Assembly: GCA_003151275.1 (NCBI GenBank) | Contig: PLXC01000159.1 | Coordinates: 1 to 54,757, forward strand | Direction: 5' to 3' | From: Candidatus Melainabacteria bacterium | Lineage (GTDB): Bacteria > Cyanobacteriota > Vampirovibrionia > Obscuribacterales > Obscuribacteraceae | DNA: 54,757 nt | Part shown: piece by piece, positions 36,428 through 45,100 of the stretch | Layout: each line of letters starts with the position of its first letter | Numbering within the stretch: position 1 is the stretch's first letter | Position numbers and translations under genes: made by a program | Notes under the pieces: generated by a model | The model's input: the letters and a program-made list of their open reading frames with translations, nothing else | The model's database searches: none | What the model was told of the DNA's origin: nothing

Positions 36428-37099
36428 TCAAATCGCGAGCGGATCCTCTCCGGCGCTGCTCTTCAATGAGGTCAGATGCCTGTCTTGTTTCGCTGAAAAA
36501 ACATACCGCAGCGCAAGAGCAACATAGAAAACCAGACTGGCATAAACGTTGACGAACGACACTGCAGCCGCAATTAAGTAGCCGCAAGGCACCCACAAGA
36601 ACGTGCCGTTCACCTCTTGGATCAAGTCTTCGCTCATAGAGGGATCGACAAGACGATGACCATCAGTTGCGTAACGCCAGTGCCAATAACGAATGAAGCC
36701 GAGAATGGATAAATGGACGCCGTAGAAGGCGTTTGCTAGAGGCTGTGTCAGGTTGTTTCCAAGAAAGGATGCGGAGAACGGCAAGAAACTAATCCCCATC
36801 ATAAACAGAAGATTCAGCCACAGGTGAGTGCGATCGGATCTCTTGATGTAGTGGAACTCCATGTGGTGCCCAAACCAGAAGATGCTAACAATGCCGAATG
36901 TAAGCGCAAACGAAAGGAACTTAGGACCGAGCTCCGCTAACGCATGCAGCAGCTGCGCGGACGAACCACCTTCCGGCGCTTTTAGCTCCAGCACCAATAG
37001 TGTAAGGACGATAGCAAAGACGCCGTCAGCAAGAGTCGCTACACGGTCACTTGATAGTGCCTGATTGTCAGTCGGCTCTTCCGGCACAGCATTCTCCAT
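36428..37099 (-). CDS. TMEM175/DUF1211-family potassium channel-like protein
   Basis: 223 residues with about six membrane spans. The first span carries the family signature: RVATLADGVFAIVLTLLVLE fits the R-x(3)-F/L-S/A-D-G-V motif of bacterial TMEM175 (DUF1211) proteins, which are potassium-permeable tetrameric channels. A His-rich patch, FWFGHHMEFH, follows the third span and is also typical. Normally the motif is F-S-D; here it reads L-A-D. It stands alone, convergent with the TPR gene and divergent from the methyltransferase gene. Confidence 0.85.
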   Translation of the reverse strand: MENAVPEEPTDNQALSSDRVATLADGVFAIVLTLLVLELKAPEGGSSAQLLHALAELGPKFLSFALTFGIVSIFWFGHHMEFHYIKRSDRTHLWLNLLFMMGISFLPFSASFLGNNLTQPLANAFYGVHLSILGFIRYWHWRYATDGHRLVDPSMSEDLIQEVNGTFLWVPCGYLIAAAVSFVNVYASLVFYVALALRYVFSAKQDRHLTSLKSSAGEDPLAI

Positions 37100-37268
37100 A
37101 AATCACCGTCTTGTGAAAGAGAATATTATCATTCCCGTCCGCAATAGCTGTCAGGCTTGTTTTCTAGAGGCGCCAGTTCCATCAGCCACTCCTGTCAAAA
37201 TCCTATTATAGCGACTGTTTTAAAAGCACATCTTCATTCTGGTACCATAATGATTCGGCAAATCTCAG

Positions 37269-38273
37269 GTGGCGATGAAATCGGATATTCAGAAGGTAGA
37301 GACAACTTGCAATAACTGCGGGTCAGAGAAACGCGAGTTGATAACAACCGGCAGCGAGCACGAATACGATAACACCACGAATGATGTCTTTAATGTTGTT
37401 CGATGCACTGATTGCGGATTGGTTTATCTCAATCCACGCCCGGATGTTAGCGAGTTGGCGACGATTTACCCGCCGAATTACTATGCCTATGCAATTGAGG
37501 AAAATTACGACGCGTCGCAAAGAGAAAACCTCTATTACAAATTTCGATATGCGAAAATTCTGGCGGGTCTGGAGTATGTGCTCAGTTTTTGTAAGGGGGA
37601 AAAGCTCAAAGTTTTAGACATAGGATGTGCTGATGGTCACATACTCAACTGGTTTCGAAAAGTGCGGACCCACGATGTTGAAACATACGGAGTGGACCTC
37701 AATGAAGCGGCAATTGAAAAAGCGCGGAAGCAAGGTCACACCGTATATGCCGGACGATTTGAAGATGTAGACATACCAGAAGCAACCTTCGATTTTGTGT
37801 GGGCCAGTCACGTTATCGAGCATGTCCCCGATCCGAAAGCATTTACGGAAAAAGTATATCGAATCCTTAAACCAGGAGGAATCTTCTGGTTTTGGACACC
37901 AAATATAGGGTCACTTGATGCGCGACTATTCAAAAATAAACATTGGGGTGCTTATCATTTTCCGCGACACTGGGTTTTTTACGACGAGCGATCAGTCGCG
38001 AAACTGGCTGAGATAACAGGTTTTGAAATAGTAAAAATCGAATACCAACCGAACGCGATTTTTTGGGTGTGGACATTTCATTCAATGCTCAAGAGTAATC
38101 CATTGTTTTCTAAATGGGCAGACGCACTTTTTCCTCCTGTTGATTGGGCGAAAACGAATATTCCAAATCTCATTCGGAATGCCTCCTTTGCCGGTTTAGA
38201 TACGGCGATAAAAGCCGCCACAGGACAAACCTCAAATATGGGTGTTGCCTTTCACAAACCGGATCGAGGTTAG
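37269..38273 (+). CDS. Class I SAM-dependent methyltransferase with N-terminal zinc ribbon
   Basis: 334 residues. The N-terminal zinc ribbon has CNNC (16-19 in the GTG-started form) and CTDC with GLVYLNPRP, as in the Methyltransf_13-type zinc-binding domain of sugar and cell-surface methyltransferases. The SAM-binding motif I is LDIGCADGHIL, followed by YGVDLNEAAIEKA and HVIEHVPDP, then ILKPGGIFWFWTPN. The GTG at 37269 has no clear site. The ATG at 37275 (AGG five bases before it) may be the real start. A second methyltransferase follows after one base. A degraded copy of its 5' part sits at 33098-33201. It probably acts on glycan or glycolipid precursors. Confidence 0.85.
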   Translation: MAMKSDIQKVETTCNNCGSEKRELITTGSEHEYDNTTNDVFNVVRCTDCGLVYLNPRPDVSELATIYPPNYYAYAIEENYDASQRENLYYKFRYAKILAGLEYVLSFCKGEKLKVLDIGCADGHILNWFRKVRTHDVETYGVDLNEAAIEKARKQGHTVYAGRFEDVDIPEATFDFVWASHVIEHVPDPKAFTEKVYRILKPGGIFWFWTPNIGSLDARLFKNKHWGAYHFPRHWVFYDERSVAKLAEITGFEIVKIEYQPNAIFWVWTFHSMLKSNPLFSKWADALFPPVDWAKTNIPNLIRNASFAGLDTAIKAATGQTSNMGVAFHKPDRG

Positions 38274-38277
38274 CGTG

Positions 38278-39405
38278 ATGGACTCCAAGCAAGGTGGTTG
38301 GCACGAAACTTCAGCAGGAATTTACTACGTGCACGCTGGTGCGGTGCAGTTCTACGATGATTGGGACCACTGGCGCAATGGCTTTTGCCGTCTTCTTGAG
38401 ATGAGCGAGTCGGACGCAAAAAGGCTGATCCAAGAAATTGTAACTACGCACTCACAAGATTCATTTCAAAAGTCGAGCACTGAGGACAAAATCGAGCGCA
38501 CTAAGCAAGTTTTCCGAAACAACGTGGCGAAAAACGGCGGAAAGCGTTCAGTTGATTTCTCGAAGTGCGGCATGGCGTTCGATGGCAGCCCTCCTGACAT
38601 GGCATTCGCTGGCTCAATCAGCGGCAATCAAGAACGCGTCATAGTGGGGAATTCGCATCTGCAGTATGCCTGGCAGGTCGATGCGGCTACCAACAAATTG
38701 GTTCGAGCTGACTCCGTTAACTACGACGAACTGTACTTTCAGGATCCTCAACAGCCGCATCTCGGGATGCGCAATTACATTGCGGACCAAGATTGGAGAC
38801 TTGAAAAAGCGCATCGGCAACTTCGAATAGTACTGGCTAATTGCAATCTCGGAAATGACAAGAAGACAGCCCTGGATGTCGGTTCAGCTGTTGGCTATTT
38901 TAGAAAGGCTCTGGCTGAATCAGGGTTTACGCATTACGGGCTAGAGCAATCAAGCGATGCTATCAAAATATGCGCAAGTAAATTTGGATTCGAAACAATA
39001 TTCGGAGAAATCGCCGACCTGCCGGCCATTGCGCCACAGTTGCTCGGCAAGATTGATTTGATAACACTGTGGGACGTTATTGAACATCTGGACGACGGGC
39101 TTATCACCGTCAACATCCTCAAACAATTTCTGTCGGAGAAGGGAGTGCTGGTCATTCGCACACCGAATTTGGTATCACTTGAATATGAGATTTTAGGCGA
39201 TTACTACTACAGCTTTAAACTGGATCACATCAAGTACTATTCGCCACGTTCATTGGACGCATTGGCAACGGCATGTGGGATGTGCCAAATTTACCTTGAA
39301 ACAACTTCGCACATTTTTAAAGGATTGTTTGGCATCGATTACGTGCATCAGTGCTTGTTGGAAGGTAAGGGCGCGGATATTATTGCGATTTATACAAGAG
39401 GATAG
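38278..39405 (+). CDS. Class I SAM-dependent methyltransferase with unusual N-terminal domain
   Basis: 375 residues from the ATG at 38278 (GAGG eight bases upstream); a GTG lies one codon earlier. The first 175 residues (MDSKQGGWHETSAGIYYVHA...) are not a recognised domain. The methyltransferase domain starts at about 190: LDVGSAVGYFRKAL (motif I), YGLEQSSDAIKICA (motif II), LWDVIEHLDD and KGVLVIRTPN. It starts four bases after the stop of the zinc-ribbon methyltransferase, so the pair is likely co-translated. Substrate unknown; cell-surface sugar modification is plausible from the neighbour. Confidence 0.82.
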   Translation: MDSKQGGWHETSAGIYYVHAGAVQFYDDWDHWRNGFCRLLEMSESDAKRLIQEIVTTHSQDSFQKSSTEDKIERTKQVFRNNVAKNGGKRSVDFSKCGMAFDGSPPDMAFAGSISGNQERVIVGNSHLQYAWQVDAATNKLVRADSVNYDELYFQDPQQPHLGMRNYIADQDWRLEKAHRQLRIVLANCNLGNDKKTALDVGSAVGYFRKALAESGFTHYGLEQSSDAIKICASKFGFETIFGEIADLPAIAPQLLGKIDLITLWDVIEHLDDGLITVNILKQFLSEKGVLVIRTPNLVSLEYEILGDYYYSFKLDHIKYYSPRSLDALATACGMCQIYLETTSHIFKGLFGIDYVHQCLLEGKGADIIAIYTRG

Positions 39406-39436
39406 CCGCCACCGTGGCTGCTTCGTGTGGTTATGG

Positions 39437-39560
39437 GCACGCTGGAAGCGTGCGCTCCATTTCTTCCCTATGACTCCTTCGTATGGCTATAGGCACGCTG
39501 GAAGCGTGCGCTCCATTTCCCCTATGACCTTCCTATGGCTATAGGTACGCTGGAAGCGTG
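39437..39560 (+). repeat. Three tandem REP-like hairpin units
   Basis: GCACGCT-GGA-AGCGTGC occurs at 39437-39453 and 39493-39509, and a variant TACGCT-GGA-AGCGTG at 39546-39560. Each is a 6-7 pair stem with a GGA loop. They sit inside units of about 53-56 bases sharing TATGGCTATAGG before and GCTCCATTTC after the hairpin. They lie between the stops of convergent genes, a usual place for REP-type palindromes. Confidence 0.8.
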
Positions 39561-39570
39561 AGCTAAATTT

Positions 39571-40059
39571 CTAGTCGGAAGGAGTACCTGCATATTGCTG
39601 CGAATAATATTGAATCGCTTTACTGTAGCGTGCAATGGATTCGTCACCAGGCTTCTCGACAAGGCAGTGCAACAGCAATGCAGTCGCCAAATTGTGCTTG
39701 CCACTTTCGTGAAGCGCCATCGCTTCGAACACTTTCATGGCCAAATTGTGCGGGAATTGCCTGCTGCCCTCGATAAGAACTTCGATGGATTTCGCGTATT
39801 CACCAATACATCTATAGGTGCTACCTAAGCCAAGGAATGCACCTTCAAGATTTTCGCCCTGCAATCCTAACCGAATTGCTCTTTCGTAATACGGACGCGC
39901 ATCTGCTTCCATTCCAAGATTGTCGTGGATCGACGCGCAACGATAATTCAAGAGAGCATCTGTGGGATGGTCGTAGCAAAGCTTGACTAAAACCTGACGA
40001 GCTCCTTCAAGATCTCCCATTTGAACAAGTGTGTGAGCTTCGTCAAATTGTGAACTCAA
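39571..40059 (-). CDS. Small TPR-like protein
   Basis: 162 residues from a TTG at 40059 preceded by GGGGG. The frame is open back to 40272, but that part lies inside ychF on the same strand and is not credible. Residues form four or five TPR-like helix pairs: AHTLVQMGDLEGARQVL, NYRCASIHDNLGMEADARPY, LGLGSTYRCIGEYAKSIE and AMALHESGKHNLATALL. It resembles the small tetratricopeptide proteins seen after housekeeping genes in this group. It begins about 20 bases after the ychF stop and may share its transcript. No signal peptide is visible. Confidence 0.75.
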   Translation of the reverse strand: MSSQFDEAHTLVQMGDLEGARQVLVKLCYDHPTDALLNYRCASIHDNLGMEADARPYYERAIRLGLQGENLEGAFLGLGSTYRCIGEYAKSIEVLIEGSRQFPHNLAMKVFEAMALHESGKHNLATALLLHCLVEKPGDESIARYSKAIQYYSQQYAGTPSD

Positions 40060-40078
40060 AGACTGTACCCCCAAAATG

Positions 40079-41182
40079 TTAGACGGCAAATCTGTAGTTG
40101 ATGCAATCGCCATCTTGAACTTTGTATTCTTTGCCTTCAAGTCTGACTTGTCCCTTGTCCTTGGCGCCGTTCCAAGTGCCATGCTGCTTGAGTGTGTCGT
40201 ATGCACACACTTCTGCCCGAATGAAACCACGAGCAATATCAGAATGGATTTTTCGAGCCGCTTCTTGAGCAATTGTTCCGCGCGTAATCGTCCATGCTTT
40301 TACTTCGTCTTCACCGACAGTAAAGAACGCAATTAGCATAAGAAGTTGATAGGCAGCCTTGATAAGCTTATCTCGGGATGGTTCCTCAATACCCAAGGCA
40401 GAAAGAAATTCAGCGCGCTCGGCTTCGTCCAATTGGGCAATTTCCATCTCTGTTTTGGCACAGAATGCGATCAACGGCATGCCTCGGTCCGAGCACCATT
40501 TTTCCAACCCAGGCACTGCATCTGCGCCTTTCGGGATGTCAGCTTCATCGACATTAGCCACCACAAGCAATGGCTTTTGCGAAAGAAATGTGTAACCTCT
40601 GATTAGCTTCAATTCTTCTTCAGTTAAAGTTTTTTGACGCAACGGCTTCTCATCGGATAGATCCTTTTGGAATTGAACCAATAGATCTTTTTCTGCTTCC
40701 AGTAATGATTTGTCTGGTCCCTTCTTCTTCTGAATCTCAGCGTCCAACTTGGCTAAACGTTTTTCAACAACGCCCAAATCAGCAATAATAAATTCAAGTT
40801 CCAGTAGCTCGGCATCATTCAGCGGATTCACTGCTCCACTTGGGTGAGTAATCGCCGGATCAGTAAAAGCTCGAACAACGTGCACAAGTGCATCCACCTG
40901 GCGGAGATTCGTCAACATCTGAGGGCTGAATCCCTCAGTCTTTGCTTGTCCCGGGATGACACCGGAAACATCGACTAGTTCGACGGTTGCATAAGCAGTT
41001 TTTTTAGGTTTATACAGCCCCTTTAACCACTCTTGACGGTCATCTGGGACGGGCACAACCGCCATGTTCGGCTCTGCGCTACTCGCTCCAGAAAAGGAAT
41101 GCACTTCAGCATTGCCACCACTGATTGCATTAAAGACTGTTGTCTTTCCGGAGGACGGAAGTCCGATGATTCCAACTTTCAT
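40079..41182 (-). CDS. ychF: Redox-regulated ATPase YchF (Obg-like)
   Basis: 367-residue member of the YchF/OLA1 group, Obg-related P-loop proteins that prefer ATP and associate with ribosomes. The P-loop is GLPSSGKTT (7-15), with switch region ELVDVSGVIPGQ. The G4 position reads NVDE instead of NKxD, the change that explains ATP preference. A coiled-coil insert spans about 125-205, and the C-terminal TGS domain includes FFTVGEDEVKAWTI and GKEYKVQDGDCINYRF. Length and motifs are standard. Confidence 0.97.
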   Translation of the reverse strand: MKVGIIGLPSSGKTTVFNAISGGNAEVHSFSGASSAEPNMAVVPVPDDRQEWLKGLYKPKKTAYATVELVDVSGVIPGQAKTEGFSPQMLTNLRQVDALVHVVRAFTDPAITHPSGAVNPLNDAELLELEFIIADLGVVEKRLAKLDAEIQKKKGPDKSLLEAEKDLLVQFQKDLSDEKPLRQKTLTEEELKLIRGYTFLSQKPLLVVANVDEADIPKGADAVPGLEKWCSDRGMPLIAFCAKTEMEIAQLDEAERAEFLSALGIEEPSRDKLIKAAYQLLMLIAFFTVGEDEVKAWTITRGTIAQEAARKIHSDIARGFIRAEVCAYDTLKQHGTWNGAKDKGQVRLEGKEYKVQDGDCINYRFAV

Positions 41183-41370
41183 AATATTTCGCTTTCTTGA
41201 ATGAACGGTGAGAAGTCGAGCAAGACCACTGGCTGCACCGCTTCCGACAAAACTTTTAGGTACTATATCAGCGTGCCGAGCTAAATATCAACATTCACCG
41301 AATTTGACCGCCGTTTAAAAACCCTTTAGCTGCTCTTTAACTTAGACCGCTTTGGCAGTATGGTTGAGTC

Positions 41371-42000
41371 ATGGAGTACCAACAGGCTGACGAAACACAG
41401 TCGCCCAATCAACCGCCAACATTGGAAAATATAGCTGCCACCCCAGTGCCAGCTGTATTAGGCAATGGCGCTCCATCCAGGCAAGACGCGGACCCTCTTA
41501 CAACTCAAAAACCCGGAAAGAAAAGCCTCAAAGAAACGATCCGCAGAGAAGCCAAGGAAATCGCCGCAATTATCGTTTACCTTGCGATCAGCATGTCGGT
41601 TTTAGCCACTTTGAAATGCCTTATTCTCTTGCAATATGGAGTTAACGAATTCAAAAATGCTTACATTATGGCGATTGTCAGCGCCTTGGCTCTAGGCAAA
41701 ATTATTGTTCTGGCTCAAAAACTTCCGATAGTCAACCGCATGAGGCACAGACCGATCTTCTGGGCGTGCGTTTACAAAGCTTGTTTCTTCACGATACTAA
41801 TGACTTTTGTCCATCACGCAGAGGAAAGATTTATTCACTCTTCAGTCGATCCAAACGACGTATTTCCAATTGCAGGGGTGGTTTGCCATGTACTTTCACT
41901 GTTTGGCATTTTCTTTGCCTTGTTTTGCTACCGCGACTTGGACCTAGAATTAGGCGAAGGCAATCTAACAAAGCTTATATTCAAGTCGCGAAAAACGTAG
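41371..42000 (+). CDS. Membrane protein of unknown function
   Basis: 209 residues: a polar N-terminal 60 residues rich in Gln, Pro and Lys, then four hydrophobic segments at about 68-90, 98-115, 130-148 and 165-187, and a short basic tail ending FKSRKT. HH in MTFVHHAEERFIHSS lies between spans 3 and 4. I do not recognise a family. It is transcribed away from ychF and stands alone. Confidence 0.7.
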   Translation: MEYQQADETQSPNQPPTLENIAATPVPAVLGNGAPSRQDADPLTTQKPGKKSLKETIRREAKEIAAIIVYLAISMSVLATLKCLILLQYGVNEFKNAYIMAIVSALALGKIIVLAQKLPIVNRMRHRPIFWACVYKACFFTILMTFVHHAEERFIHSSVDPNDVFPIAGVVCHVLSLFGIFFALFCYRDLDLELGEGNLTKLIFKSRKT

Positions 42001-42093
42001 AATTCGCGGCACCATATCCGGCACCACGAATTCAACTCCCCTAAAATTTTTGTATGTTACTTCTCGCGGTGAGAACTCGCCGATCTACGCAAC

Positions 42094-42603
42094 TTACTTA
42101 TGAGTTCCAGCGGCTTTCCCTGACACACTGTATCCGAGACCAATGACGCCGCTAATCAATCCTACTGAAGCCAGTGGCAGCGCATCAGCAGAGTTTAGCC
42201 CAACAGCTACTGCCGCAGCCGCAGCCTCTTCTGGAGCAAATAAGGCAAAAGCAAATCCCCCAACTGCCAGAGCACCAGCCGCTGCAACTCCTACCTTCAC
42301 AGGATCATCGCCACATAAGTCATGTTTGATGTAGTGTAAGTTTGGATCCTTGTCCATACCTTGCATAACTGCTTTACCAGCTTCATTGCCCATCGACGAC
42401 AATGCTTGTCCGGCCTGGTGAATTGGAACTGAAAGGTCGATATGGGTAAGTCCTTGCGTGGCATCTTTGACAGTTTTATCTAGGAAACTCGCGCCATGCA
42501 TAATGTCCTGGTACTGTTTTTGAAACGGATTACTTCCACCATTGTCAGTGTGAGCAACGGACTTATCTGAAGGTTGTTCGGCTGCTTCGTGGTGCGTAGT
42601 CAT
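42094..42603 (-). CDS. Small Ala/Gly-rich membrane-associated protein, unknown function
   Basis: 169 residues. The first 100 are polar (MTTHHEAAEQPSDKSVAHTD...). After DLCGDDPVKVG come two Ala/Gly-rich hydrophobic segments at about 103-133 and 138-160, of the helical-hairpin kind. It ends GKAAGTHK. ATG with GAGGA eight bases upstream. No domain is recognised. The pattern (soluble head, glycine-zipper-like tail) resembles small membrane-inserting or stress proteins, but this is only a resemblance. Confidence 0.65.
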   Translation of the reverse strand: MTTHHEAAEQPSDKSVAHTDNGGSNPFQKQYQDIMHGASFLDKTVKDATQGLTHIDLSVPIHQAGQALSSMGNEAGKAVMQGMDKDPNLHYIKHDLCGDDPVKVGVAAAGALAVGGFAFALFAPEEAAAAAVAVGLNSADALPLASVGLISGVIGLGYSVSGKAAGTHK

Positions 42604-42706
42604 GGAGTAGTTCCTCGTTTGCTGTCAACGAAGTCATTATGCGCATCGAGTTTTGGCAAGTTGTTGGCAACGCAAAATGAATTTATTAAATCCAGAACGA
42701 GAGTAG

Positions 42707-42729
42707 ACCGCCCCAAGCATTAGGGCGGT
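42707..42729. terminator. GC-rich hairpin, possible terminator
   Basis: ACCGCCC (42707-42713) pairs with GGGCGGT (42723-42729) around a 9-base loop, downstream of the minus-strand gene ending at 42811. No T-run on either side, so factor-independent termination is uncertain. Confidence 0.3.
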
Positions 42730-42750
42730 TAACGGCTGACAGCGTCCATC

Positions 42751-42803
42751 TTGAAGTCCGCACTTGAGTCCGTACTTGAGTCCGGTACTTGACTCCTTAC
42801 TTG
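42751..42803. repeat. Short tandem repeat of about 12 bases
   Basis: About four to five imperfect copies of a unit close to ACTTGAGTCCGT, just after the 3' end of the minus-strand gene at 42811. Copies vary by one or two bases and one base of length. Confidence 0.6.
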
Positions 42804-42810
42804 GGCGTCC

Positions 42811-43074
42811 TTAGTTAGTGGCGTGCGCAGGTTTAACCGTATGATGCACAGGTTTAGCGGAAGCGTGATGCGGTCCGTGGTGCGAGGATTGCACCGTGGG
42901 CGGTGAGCTGACTGATTGCGCCTGTACTGACTGTTGTGGTAACTGTAATAGATCGATAGACTTCCAATTATGGGTGTGCAACATGTTAGCCATCAAGTAG
43001 GTGCATATGAGGGCTCCAATGCCGCCAAAGATGACACCGCCCGGATAATCATCGCCTTTGCAAAACCCAAACAA
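42811..43074 (-). CDS. Small single-span protein with His-rich tail, unknown function
   Basis: 87 residues from a TTG at 43074 with GGAG six bases upstream. The frame is open to a TTG at 43170 (119 residues) without a ribosome site. One membrane span, GGVIFGGIGALICTYLMANM, lies near residues 12-33. After it comes a Gln/Ser-rich stretch and a tail with several His (SSHHGPHH, KPVHHTVKPAHATN). No family recognised. The His-rich end could bind metal; that is a guess. Confidence 0.55.
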   Translation of the reverse strand: MFGFCKGDDYPGGVIFGGIGALICTYLMANMLHTHNWKSIDLLQLPQQSVQAQSVSSPPTVQSSHHGPHHASAKPVHHTVKPAHATN

Positions 43075-43235
43075 CCAAAACTCCGACCAATTTTGAGAGA
43101 AGAAGCTCTTTTCGTTAAGATTGCGAAAGCTTGTGGCAACCCAGCAACAAACTTTAGTCGTTATTAACAATCGAGCTAAAATGCTTAGACGAAATCCAAT
43201 CGTGTCCCAAACATTTAAAAGAATGCGGTAAAAAA

Positions 43236-43703
43236 ATGTCTACCAATCCGCCACTCCCACCCTTCACCCGTGAATCAGCCATACAGAAAGTGCGTTTAGC
43301 AGAAGACGGCTGGAATTCACGTAATCCACCACGTGTATCACTGGCTTACTCGCTCAGCTCGAAGTGGCGAAATCGTTCCGAATTCTTGACTGGCAGACAG
43401 TCGATCATCGAATTCCTGACCCGAAAGTGGGAAAAGGAATTGGATTATCGGCTGATCAAAGAACTGTGGTCTTTTGACGGAAATCGGATCGCAGTGCGTT
43501 TCGCTTACGAATGGCGCGATGACTCCGGCAACTGGTTTCGCTCCTACGGCAACGAAAATTGGGAATTCGACGAACTTGGTCTTATGACTTCTCGCCATGC
43601 AAGTATCAATGACTTACCAATTAGCGAGACTGATCGCAAATATCACTGGCCATTGGGTCGCAGACCGGACGATCATCCGTCGCTGAGCGATCTTGGACTG
43701 TAA
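43236..43703 (+). CDS. DUF1348 / SnoaL-like (NTF2 fold) protein
   Basis: 155 residues matching the DUF1348 group of NTF2-fold proteins. Signatures are [20 protein letters not shown] near the N-terminus, then [29 protein letters not shown] and [15 protein letters not shown], ending in [10 protein letters not shown]. The family is small, cytoplasmic and of unknown reaction. Length is standard. It stands alone upstream of the tRNA gene, on the opposite strand to it. Confidence 0.9.
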   Translation: MSTNPPLPPFTRESAIQKVRLAEDGWNSRNPPRVSLAYSLSSKWRNRSEFLTGRQSIIEFLTRKWEKELDYRLIKELWSFDGNRIAVRFAYEWRDDSGNWFRSYGNENWEFDELGLMTSRHASINDLPISETDRKYHWPLGRRPDDHPSLSDLGL

Positions 43704-43889
43704 GCTACTGAACCAATTATCATATTGTAATGCCACCATTAATGATGGCACCGCAAAAAAATAGAAACCGAATTTGGATTCTCTATCTCCTGAACCTTAC
43801 GAATGTCGTCTGCCAAGTTCAAGCCGTGCGGTTGTAGTGGGCTTTAACCCTACCAGGAAACGCCCACCAGTTCACCATACACGCCAAAA

Positions 43890-43976
43890 TGGCGGAGAGG
43901 GTGGGATTCGAACCCACGTGGCTTGCGCCCATCCGCTTTCGAGGCGGCGCCGTTATGACCGCTTCGGTACCTCTCC
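43890..43976 (-). tRNA. tRNA-Ser (anticodon CGA)
   Basis: On the minus strand the sequence begins GGAGAGG (43976-43970) and pairs with CCTCTCC near the 3' end. The anticodon stem CCGC/GCGG frames the loop CTCGAAA, giving CGA. The T arm holds GTTCGAATCC. A long variable arm (ATGGGCGCAAGCCCAC region) is the mark of a class II serine tRNA, and CCA is encoded at the 3' end. It reads serine UCG codons. Confidence 0.95.
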
Positions 43977-44172
43977 TCAATAGCCAGCATTCTATCAAAC
44001 CGAAGCGGGATGGGAGAACATCAGCTTTTCAAAAGGTGACATTGCTCAAGGCGCCGCGAGCGCTGTAAAGAGTGTTTGGGACACGGGCGATGACAAGGCT
44101 CTGCGCGGCGATGGACGAGGCTGTGCGCGACTCCAGGAGAAGCGTCAGGCAGAAGTGACATCTATTACGAGG

Positions 44173-44799
44173 TTATTGCACGTGAGGAGCGGTAGGGCGC
44201 CCGGCAATTTGAGTTGACGCCTCAGATTGGGCTCGCAAGGTCGCCATGATTTGAGGCATGTCAATCTTGCACTGGCGCTTGATTAGCGGTTGAGGCATAA
44301 AGAAGCCGCCATTAACGTAAGCAGAGTACGTCACAAGAGTGCTGCGTCCACCATCTAACGGCTCAAGCTTCCAAAATCCATCAACTTCTTTGAAAGCGCC
44401 ACTCATACGGTGCCATTCCAGCGCCTTTGGCGCAGTTTCCTTCAATTCAATAGTGTATTCGTACGTACCAAGAGCGCCGCTCGGTGCCACCTGATGTCTG
44501 AGAATTTTCGTTGTGCCGTGATCAGCAACCACGTGACACTTCTTCAACTGTGGAAACACCTTGGTGGCGTTTGAATAGTCTGTTAGGACTTGCCAAACCG
44601 CTTCTGGCTTAGCTTTCATTACGGACCTAATGACACAGAAGGTCTTGCCGTTAATTACTTCTTCCGTGACCTGCTGAGTGCCTGCGTCGGAGGACTTGGC
44701 AAGAACCGGAGCCGAAACAAGAATCGGCTGCAAGAACAAAGTTGCGCAAAGAAGCCGGCCGAGAAGGTCTCTTCTCGCCGCCTGGGGGATAAAATTCAA
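44173..44799 (-). CDS. Exported START-like (SRPBCC / COQ10-type) protein
   Basis: 208 residues from a TTG at 44799 with AAGGA upstream. This start opens a proper signal peptide (MNFIPQAARRDLLGRLLCA..., cleavage near PVLAKSS), while the longer frame to 44928 does not. The mature part is a START-like fold: VMKAKPEAVWQVLTDYSNAT, PQLKKCHV, LEWHRMSGAFKEVDGFWKLE and TLVTYSAYVNGGFF follow the polyketide-cyclase / COQ10 pattern. Such domains bind hydrophobic ligands. Export of the domain is known in cyanobacteria-related groups, but its ligand is not known. Confidence 0.8.
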   Translation of the reverse strand: MNFIPQAARRDLLGRLLCATLFLQPILVSAPVLAKSSDAGTQQVTEEVINGKTFCVIRSVMKAKPEAVWQVLTDYSNATKVFPQLKKCHVVADHGTTKILRHQVAPSGALGTYEYTIELKETAPKALEWHRMSGAFKEVDGFWKLEPLDGGRSTLVTYSAYVNGGFFMPQPLIKRQCKIDMPQIMATLRAQSEASTQIAGRPTAPHVQ

Positions 44800-45100
44800 T
44801 GACTTCCGTCCTTTCTGCAAAGAAAAGGTACTTTTCTTTAATAAGTGTGGTGTCGAATACAATACTGAAATCAGTTTAATTGTCAACCAATAATCTCCAT
44901 ATTCCAGCGGATATAAAGAACCGCACAACGTATATATCGGCTATCCCCTGCCATTTGCTATAAGGTGAAAAGGGGTCTCTAGAACACGAGCGAAGATTCT
45001 ACAGCCTATTGACTTCCTACTCAAGAAAAATTGTTCTAACTGTAAGATTTCCTCTGATTTCACGAACTCCACACATCCCGAAAGTAAAGCCCAGCCACCG
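44800..45100. other. Intergenic region between divergent genes
   Basis: About 300 bases that must hold promoters for the START-like gene (minus) and the lipid kinase gene (plus). A TATAAG at about 44959-44964 and a TTGACT near 45009 are seen, but not at correct spacing from each other. No gene, repeat or structured RNA recognised. Confidence 0.3.

Noticed and set aside
40060..40272. N-terminal extension of the small TPR protein
   Set aside because: It lies within ychF on the same strand in a different frame and resembles no TPR.
43731..43751. Intrinsic terminator at the TGCCACCATTAATGATGGCA near-palindrome
   Set aside because: No T-run follows in either direction in the right position; left as an unassigned palindrome.
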